From: Cycas panzhihuaensis
Taxonomy: Eukaryota > Cycadophyta
Assembly (NCBI GenBank): GCA_023213395.1
Contig: CM041465.1
Span: 108,507,741-108,571,740 of the forward strand
Length of the DNA stretch: 64,000 bases
Direction: 5' to 3'
Part shown: one piece after another, positions 56,666 to 64,000 of the stretch
Numbering within the stretch: the first letter of the stretch is position 1
Layout: the number at the start of each line of letters is the position of its first letter
Program-made: the position numbers and the translations under genes
Notes under the pieces: generated by a model
The model's input: the letters and a program-made list of their open reading frames with translations, nothing else
Database searches by the model: none
What the model was told of the DNA's origin: nothing

Positions 56666-59246
56666 AAGATTTGGCCCTTGATAGACTTCCATATATCTTA
56701 TTGATGGATTCACTTATATATGCATGTATTAGCTTGTTATATGAAATCTTGATCTAGTATTTGGTGTATTATATCATGATTTTAATTGAATTTAGTTTGA
56801 TTTTGATGGTATTATATGTAAATATTGGTGATAATATGATGATTGAATGATGGTATATGTACAATGATGTTTTTCATATGCTAACAAATGAAAACTATAT
56901 TAATATATCCTTCTTTTTATTCATTCTAAATTACTTTTCCTCATAGTTCATCTATTCGTGTTGTATTTCTTATTAATTTGATGTATTTTCATACACCTAT
57001 GTGTTTCTTTAGGTATTATTTTCACCTTAAACATCTCTTTTGGGCCATATTTATACTCATTAAAGTCAATTTCCCTTTGTTCACTCATTGATGTTTATTT
57101 ATTTTCTTTAATTTTTTTTCCTTTTTTATTTCCTATTTTACTATGTTTTTGACATTGTAAAAAATGTGATATTATTTATAAAATATGATAGGTCACATTT
57201 TATTAATAAAACTACATTTTTTAGCCTTCATAAAACTTGATTGATTGCATTTTATGAAGGTAGTCATATTTTTTACTGGGCCACATACAATGTTTTTTGG
57301 TCAAGCATGTCATTTCTCTTCTAATTCCCCTAATCACCACCTAGATTTCATGATGTTCACTACATATTCCTACCCAAACCTCCCAAAGTGAGATAGAGTT
57401 AGTCATTCATATATTTGGAGGAAGAAAAAAGGGAGAGCTAGGAAGGAAATAAGAAAAGAGAGAGCTTGAGACTTGGCAACTTGAACTTAATTTTCTAAGA
57501 TATACTATAGTGTAAGGCTTTTATAAGGTTGTTTTCTCATATTTAAACTATCATTTAAGATTTGGTAATATTGCTTATGATTTCTTCATTTTGATTTTAA
57601 TGGTTCAATGTCCATTTTATACCTTCTATCATCCATTCTTCATAATTTTTGAACTAGTTTTACTTTGGTTTCTCATTCCTTGGAAACTTGGCTAAAGGTC
57701 AACATTTTATGGGACTATTAAAGGCCTATTGAGGTGAAGAGAGGTCTACACTTATGCTCTTCATCACTTAACTTAAAGGTCCTCCTTCCCATTCTTCCAT
57801 AGTGGCCAAGCCTCTCTAAGAGATATTGTTTCTTTCTTCTTATTTTGGTGATGTCTTTTGAAACCCTGCTTTTTTCCTTCTTCATTAATCATTTTTTAAA
57901 GGGAAAGTGGTAAAGATTAGGATAGAAGAAGGTGGATATGTTGAGGAATAAATTTGATATCTTTTAATAAAATTTAATGGTCAATATCACTCATTTTCTT
58001 GGTTCACTTTTTCCTCTCTTTTAATTAAAGGAAAAAGCCCTTGTATGTTCTTCTCTTTTTCTTTTCTTGTAAAAGAATGGAGAAGATTTAGTGGCTTCAT
58101 GGTTGCATGTTACTTAAATGTAAATAATTTAACTTCATGCACTTGTATTTGAGTATTTTAGTGTTCATGCAAACTAGATTGAGGCTTACATATTAAATCT
58201 TTGAAAGTTTATATATTATTAAAATCAGTAATAGCTTATTTTTGAAGTGTATTTTTTATCTTGCATGCAATTTTATATGGTTTATTTTTCTTTATTGGAA
58301 AGTGTTTTTGGTTGAAAATGTCACAAATTTTATCAAGCCCATTCATGTCAAAGAAAAGATCTTAACTTGAAGGACACATCCATTTGGTTTCAATCTACAC
58401 TATCCAGGTATGTGTATGAATTTCCTTTAGAGTTTTTTGTTATTTTCTTTTCATTTAATAGCCCAAGTTGTTGAGAAAAGTTTGTGATTAAAGATATCAC
58501 AATAAAAGAACCTTCATCTTTGAAAGATCATCTCTTTGGTCTCTTCTTTTCTTTCATTATAAAAAAGTTAAAAAAAAGTGTTGTAATATTTTATTTTCAT
58601 TCTTCTAGCTCTTTCTTTTCATGAAAAGTTATTTTATAAATGTATGGGTATTTTATTATAATTTTCTTTCTCCTTGTTAAGTAAACCAAAAAAAAAGGTT
58701 AAAGGAAATAAGGGGAAAGAACATAAATGAGAACATTGTTAATATAACTCCTAGATTTAGAACTCCTCTCTTGCTTATGTAAATTAGTTTACCTTTTATC
58801 ATCGCATTCAAGTTATATTATGGTCATATACCCTCTACCAATTTCACACTATAGAACATAAGAAAATAGAGACTCCTTCTTAGGAGCTGGTTAAAAATCA
58901 TTATATGACCCTTTTAGGTTGACATATCTTTCACTACTTCATCTTCAAAGATATAAGAAATGAAACTTGTTTAAAAATAATCAACCTAGATAAGAAATTG
59001 ACCAACCATTTTCCTAGCGACCATATTGGGGAGTTGTCTTTTGTTATTTCTTAATATTATTAATCATAAATTCTTGCTTCCTCATTTGTAGATTTTCTCC
59101 CTCATGGAGATCATATTTCTATCTCAATGTAGAAAGTCATAGAGACTTCATGGTCTTCCTCCCGACTTCAAGCCTCAGCCTACCCATCTTACTCAAGAAA
59201 TCTCCTTAACCCATATGGATTTTTCATAACATCAAGCTTATGATAC
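56666..59246. other. AT-rich DNA without recognised genes
   Basis: No coding motif is visible. There is a foldback at 57152-57294 and a purine-rich tract near 57417-57470 that resembles the leader-proximal part of some plant LTRs. The bases GATAC at 59242-59246 should be the target duplication of Tat-3, whose partner lies beyond the window. Confidence 0.5.
57152..57294. repeat. 143-bp nested foldback, MITE-like
   Basis: Inner arms CCTTCATAAAA (57225-57235) and TTTTATGAAGG (57250-57260) are perfect. Outside them GTAAAAAATGTGA (57157-57169) pairs with TCATATTTTTTAC (57264-57276) with one mismatch, and ACATTGT pairs with ACAATGT at the ends. There is no coding capacity. No clear target duplication was found, so a MITE is only a possibility. 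Confidence 0.45.
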
Positions 59247-61947
59247 TGGACATACGTCTACAGGATAGTTACCTAACTATATAGGTATGGTAAGAGTGGG
59301 TGGTAATATGATCGAGAAAGAGACCTACAAGTAGGGTAATTACCACGTAGGGTGCCCCGTGCGCTGGAGCACGAGTTTGGGACTTGTAATGGAATGTAGC
59401 TACCAAAGGATGATCCCCCCACCACTTCGAACAAGAGGTGAGGAGGCATAGGGTTAGCCTGGGTTGACCTAAGGGAAGGATCCTCCTACCCTTGGATGGC
59501 CAGAAGGGGAAGGAGAGGAACCTTCAAGGGTTTCCCTAAAGTAACAGGAAACAAAGAAGGATAGGCAAGCAGCTGGCCTATAGACGGGGTCACTTTGGTT
59601 ATCCGACGAAGCGGGGAACCAAAGGAAAGCAAGAGGGACGACCCGAGAAAGTGGGTCAAGGTATGCCTAAGCAAACTAACCGAGCATACAAGTAATATGG
59701 AGAGCAAGAAGCTTGCATGGCAAAGAGAGAGGAAAGGTGAAAAGGAGCGGTTCCTATGACCTTTTCTTATGGGTGGCAGAGATGCATGCAATAAAACAAA
59801 TAAAGCATGAACCGAAAGAAAAGTTAAGTTTCCCTTTTGATCTCTAATGAGTTAATTCCTACTAATGAAAAGGAATTCAAAAGGAAAGAGTAGTAGGGTG
59901 GAGCGAGGCGTGCACCTGGACCGGAGGCGTGTGTGACGAGGGCTCTCCCGAGGGGCACCAAACTACTCCATGAGATGCGACAGATGTACAAGAGGGGCTC
60001 CCTTACCTTCCCCGGAAAAATACTAAAGTACAAAACCAAGGAAAGAAAGGAACCAAATACTAGTAACTGATGAGGTACAAAAGTACAACATGCGTAAGAG
60101 CACTTACCGGCAACGAAGCGAGCAAAAAATACCCTTTGCGCTCTTCAAGCACCTGCAAGCAATGGCGACCTCCCCCTTTCCGGAGAAAGGGCACTAACAT
60201 GCAATGATGAGATCCTAACAATACATGTCTATGTAATACAAATATGAATTTAAACACATATATGTTAGCACCAACACAATGATGATAATGTACGAAAGAG
60301 CACAACTGAAGCGAAAGGAAAGTAACCAGTAAGCCTTGGAGTGGCCCACCTCCCGCAAAGAACAACCCTAACCTCCCCCAAAAGCCATAAGGCAACAAGG
60401 GCAAGGCTAAGAAAGATGGCTGAAAATAGTAGTAAGGGAGTTGGAAGGGGCTAGAGAAGACCTACGGCAAGCCGGGGTGCTATGGAGAGCAAACCGGGCT
60501 GTAGGGAAAAGTGTTAGACAAGAACAAGCGGTCAGGACTTATGTGAGTCACCTAGACCTAAGCCTAAGCCCTCAAACCAATGCTGCAATGTGTGACAACG
60601 CTGATTTCAGCAACTAAGAGAGGGCCAACAAACCCTTGTTAGAGTTCCAAGGACATCACGAGGCAAGAGAGAAGGTTTGGGGGGCTTAAAGCCACTTAGG
60701 GAGCATGGGAGGTGGTGCAGAATCCACCCAGCTCTCTCCCAAACCCTACGTCAACCCTCAGTACCGCTGCCTTGAGCAATAAACATAGGTAAGAGGCATT
60801 ATAATAGTGGTGAAATAGTCCAATGTAAAGAGGAAAACAATCCTCACAAAGACAAGCAAAGAAACAAGCAAGATAGGGCATCGATAGTATAAGAGAAACA
60901 ACTCAAATCGGTGAATACCTGAGTGGAAGAGGAGAAGTGCTTGCCTCAGCCAAGGGCTAGTAAGGAGAGGTTGAGAAATCAGCCCAGAAACTATGGTGTA
61001 GCAGGTTTGGGACCCTGCTAGCGAAGTTAGAGGGAGAACACCTGCACTTGGAACACTTGAAGACTGCCCATGACAGGAATCTACTGAAATCTCTCTAAGG
61101 GGCCCTCTCCAAGGTGTGTGAGAGGCTGGGAAGATGTCCTAGCCACACTGAAGGAGAGTTGGGCACTAGAGGAGAGACGCAGGTCCTATAGTAGCAGCAG
61201 GGCAACAGAGAAGAGCAGAGCACATCGTAGTTTCCTTGAGGAGCAATCCAAAAAGTGAGCCAAAAGTTCTCAAAAATGAGTAGATCATGACTTATGTACC
61301 CAACCCAAACCCTAAAGCGAGCGATTAGGGCACGACTGGGAACGAGTTAAGTCATAAGACACGTGGCAGTTTCACAATAAATGCGAAATTACCACGGCAA
61401 ATTTAAAAAAACAAGTTAGAACAGTCATACCGCCATAAAATCTATGGTACTACGGATATTCCAGCGGTACCACAAAAATTGCGGTGGTATTCACTCGGAG
61501 GCAAACACAGGCTCGGCCAGCCAGCCTAGGTTGTGGGCAGATGACAAAAAGGGCCAATAGGGGGCTACGACACCTACCCAGGGGTAAACAAGCCAACAAA
61601 TAGGTCTAAAAGAGCAAAAATAGGGCTCAAACGGTGTGGCAAGTCAACCAAACGATGACGGGTCATCATACGGGCAGAGGCGGCACAAGCCAAATGGATC
61701 TTGGAGCGAGGAGGGCAGAATGCAGGAAGTGGAGTGGCCACGAGGGTGCCACACTTGCTGGAAGTGTACCCCTGCTATAGTCGTCATAGGCTAAGATAAG
61801 TGTAGACAAAGACAAAATCATGTACAAGGCCACCAACATGCAGACATGCAAGCAAACACTCATCAAAAGAAAGTAACGAGAAGGTGAGAAACATACCTAC
61901 ACTTACCTGAGTCGGTGATTCTGTATCCATTCCTAAGCCGGGAAACA
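59247..61947 (-). repeat. 3' LTR of Tat-3 (2701 bp)
   Basis: On the minus strand it runs TGTTTCC (61947) to CCA (59247). The purine tract before it reads TTGCCAAGGCGG. It contains the telobox at 61307-61316 beside TACATAAG, and the longest version of the palindrome-rich module (61424-61500). Confidence 0.9.
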
Positions 61948-62352
61948 CCGCCTTGGCAAGAGAGCCTCACCGCCGTAAGCTCGATGCGATGGTGAATGCT
62001 AGCAATGTAATCACAAGAGTACATGTGTACATAGATATATCAATCAAGATTATAACAGTAGGCAAGGGTGCCAGCGAGTGTCATGGTGGAAGGCGTGGAT
62101 ACGAAAGCAGCGATGGAGACAACATAGGGGCTGCCTATGAGCCACCTGGGAACTGACTGGAAGAATGAGAAAGGTGAGGGGGCTACCCCCACCACAAAAG
62201 ATGCAGAAAGACATGCATAGCCAAGCAGAGTAAGCAAAGGGTAGGTGCCATAGTTTAGCCTCATTAGTAGCTAGGTTTCAGAGGTGCAAACGGGTCGCAA
62301 AGCAAAGTGTAAGATGACCTGGGGCTTGGGTGATAGGAGGGCCAGACAAGCC

Positions 62353-62775
62353 TCAGGGACTATCAGCAAGGAGAGGGAGGTGCCGCTCAAAGATGAGGTA
62401 AATGAGACTATGTGCCTCAGCGTTGAGGGCCTGAGAGATATGCTAGATATCGACGAAAGAGAAGCAGGCCAGGAGAGATCTGGCGGCAGAAGCAAGAGTC
62501 CTCAAGTGAGGGCATCGCACCTAGTAAACTTGGGTGAGATGAGACACCACAACTTGAGAGTCACAAAGCAAAACGATGGATCCGTGATGAAAATGGAGGG
62601 CATTAGTAAGGGCTTCAATAACAACTATGTACTCAAGTTTGTTGTTAGTGGCCTCTGGGAGGAAGATCCCAGAGTGGAGGAGATCGTGTCCAGAAGGGCT
62701 GCGAAGGATCCATGCAGCTGCAAAAGGTCCAAGATTACTACGGCTTCTGCCATCGGTAAATATGTAGATGGACAT
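62353..62775 (-). pseudogene. archaeal-type RNase H of Tat-3 (two in-frame stops)
   Basis: 423 bases in the same frame as the other copies: MSIYIFTDGRS, NNKLEYIVVIEAL, LLCDSQVVVSHL. TAG occurs after VSHLTQVY and after FVDI. The last acidic position is changed (NAEAHS instead of NAEADS), and NPGP has become NLGP. It is therefore inactive. A 174-codon frame on the opposite strand (62284-62808) is its shadow. Confidence 0.82.
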
Positions 62776-63295
62776 GGGCGACACAAAGTCCTGGTAGTCA
62801 ACAAATAATAAGAGCAATACTTAAAAGACAAGCAAAAGGTGGCTGTGAAGGGTAGGAGGACCTAGCAATGCGGTTACCTAGGGCAAGAGCAAGCAATCCA
62901 ATCACTGGCAGAGAGTGGTCGGAAGAAAAAGCCTCCAGGGGTGCCCAAAAGGTCGCTTCGGAAAGCGAAACATACCCCCAGGCGGGGGAGCATTCCCTTT
63001 GGGGAACCCAAGAGTGAGAAAGAACTGTGGAAACGAGTCCAGGGCGAGGAAACGAGCCAAACGAGTATAAACTCGGGCATGCATGGGAGTGGCACGCAAA
63101 ACAAGACGGAAAGGCTCAAGGAAAAAGGTGCAAAAATGAGGCACCATGAATGCACCTATGAGTAAGCATAAAAAGGGTGTCAAGGGAGCACAAAGAGCAA
63201 CAGGGTCAGAAGGCAAAGGCAACCTAGGGAACGAGATGGTCCCAATGGCTGTCGCGGGGCCAGAAATGGGAGAAGTGCCTGTTGGGGCCCCCGCC

Positions 63296-63302
63296 TATAT
63301 AA
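63296..63302 (+). promoter_or_regulatory. TATA box of the antisense gene (Tat-3)
   Basis: TATATAA lies in the context CCCGCC...GGAAATC, 161 bases before the ATG at 63463. Position and context agree with the other two copies. Confidence 0.6.
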
Positions 63303-63688
63303 GGAAATCAACCGAAGAATGGATTCATTTTCACCAGCTCTCGTACAAAACTAGAGCCATTCCCTTACGCAGCGGAGTGCCACCCAACTTCGGAGGCACG
63401 CAGGGAGAGATCGGACCGTTGGATCAGAGAGCGAAGAAAGCCAGCAGGATCGATAGGACGAGATGGCGACAGCGAGACCGGATCCAGTGAGTGGATATCA
63501 CTAAACCCAACCCGTTTCAAAGTTCAAATTTCATTGGTTTTTTGTAGTTTTATGTGGTTTTTAGTGCTCCTTATGGGTAACCGGAGGCCTCTCAGAGTCT
63601 GAATTGGACCCAGAAAGAGGTGGGGACCTGGGCATTAGGGAGCCCTGGTCTACCGGGTCCACCGTAAGAATTTTTGGTTTCAGGCGTA

Positions 63689-63707
63689 AATCCCCTTTTT
63701 GGGGATT
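63689..63707. repeat. C4-T5-G4 hairpin in intron 1 (Tat-3)
   Basis: AATCCCC and GGGGATT pair around TTTTT. Both runs are shorter than in the other copies, yet the pairing is exact. Confidence 0.62.
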
Positions 63708-63776
63708 GTCGTTCGTACTGCAGTAATGATCGCGATGCCGCAACCATTACCGCGGGACCCGATCGCCACAGGACCC

Positions 63777-63810
63777 GTGCCAAACTTAGCGGTACCGCTA
63801 AGTTTAGCAC
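63777..63810. repeat. 34-bp near-perfect palindrome in intron 1 (Tat-3)
   Basis: The centre (63782-63805) is a perfect 24-base palindrome around GGTACC. The 34-base span GTGC...GCAC has just one unpaired position (C63781 against A63806). It is the most symmetrical of the three copies. Confidence 0.85.
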
Positions 63811-64000
63811 GGTATGAAGGTAGAAAAGGAGAAAAAGAGATACAAGGGCCAAAAGAGCCCCGAATCACAAGTAGAGAGGGTTTTAAGAGAATGAGGGGTG
63901 ATAGTAACTGACATGAGGCTAACTTTGGTTGTTTTTTGTGTGAACAGGTTGTCATCACGGTAGATAACTGTAAGAATGTAGGTATGGCCATGTTAAGCTA

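Larger units (their letters stand above)
59247..64000 (-). mobile_element. Tat-clade Ty3/gypsy element, 3' portion (Tat-3)
   Basis: Same order as the left end of Tat-2: 3' LTR, aRNH, divergent region and the start of the antisense PMD-like gene, which runs out of the window at 64000. Orientation is the same as Tat-2. By eye it is similarly diverged from Tat-1 and Tat-2. Confidence 0.9.
63463..64000 (+). pseudogene. antisense PMD-like gene of Tat-3, 5' end only
   Basis: Exon 1 is intact: ATG at 63463, MATARPDP, donor GTGAGT at 63487. Intron 1 ends at AACAG (63947). Exon 2 begins in phase, VVITVDNCKNVGMAML, and leaves the window before the PMD-like core. Whether this copy is functional cannot be judged. 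The intron has both conserved hairpins. Confidence 0.6.

Noticed and set aside
62284-62808. 174-codon plus-strand frame (and the 141-codon equivalent at 11617-12042)
   Set aside because: Opposite-strand shadow of the archaeal-type RNase H. The frame is open because of that domain's codon pattern, and no motif is seen in it.
1-64000. tRNA, rRNA, CRISPR arrays, bacterial operons
   Set aside because: No cloverleaf, rRNA motif, regular spacer array or ribosome-binding-site pattern was seen; the content is plant nuclear repeat DNA.

Overview
This window is repeat DNA from a seed plant, probably a large-genome flowering plant. The evidence is Tat-clade and chromoviral Ty3/gypsy elements, a plant L1-type LINE with a C-terminal RNase H, tRNA-iMet and tRNA-Arg type primer sites, and dense nesting of insertions. 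The species cannot be told. I found no intact host gene, tRNA, rRNA or CRISPR. Nearly all coding sequence is transposon-derived and broken, often by stops that look like C-to-T decay.

Layout. (1) 1-7082: 3' portion of a Tat-clade Ty3/gypsy element (Tat-1, + strand) ending in a 2.7-kb LTR. (2) 7083-8601 and 25274-~29645: an old, heavily decayed chromoviral gypsy composite ('A', + strand). (3) 8602-25268: a complete 16.7-kb Tat element (Tat-2, - strand) inside A, with 5-bp target duplications. (4) ~29690-37305: a decayed Tekay/Del-like gypsy element ('C', - strand) with its 5' LTR and three primer-site-like units. (5) 37306-39781: nothing recognisable; at 39782 a tiny secretory-signal-like fragment. 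(6) 39908-43655: another decayed gypsy element ('D', - strand). (7) ~43850-46746 and 53033-~56665: a second copy ('B') of the composite seen in A, split by (8) a near-full-length LINE at 46747-53021 with an 11-bp target duplication. (9) 56666-59246: AT-rich DNA with one foldback. (10) 59247-64000: the 3' part of a third Tat element (Tat-3, - strand).

The most interesting system is in the Tat elements. Between integrase and the 3' LTR all three copies carry a second transcription unit on the opposite strand. It has its own TATA box, a short first exon (MATARPDP-like), phase-consistent introns, a plant-mobile-domain (PMD)-like exon, an acidic linker and a coiled-coil C-terminus: 588 codons plus stop in Tat-2. 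Its first intron holds two hairpins that keep their pairing through compensating changes between copies. Next to it, divergently oriented, is a 140-codon archaeal-type RNase H, additional to the ordinary RNase H in pol. This RNase H is fully open, with all catalytic acids, in Tat-2, whose reverse transcriptase and integrase are dead.

Relative order of events: composites A and B share an internal junction, so they derive from one composite ancestor. Tat-2 hit A but not B, and the LINE hit B but not A; each paralogue preserves the other's empty site. Tat-1 and Tat-2 lie in opposite orientation 1.5 kb apart and form a roughly 7-kb imperfect inverted repeat.
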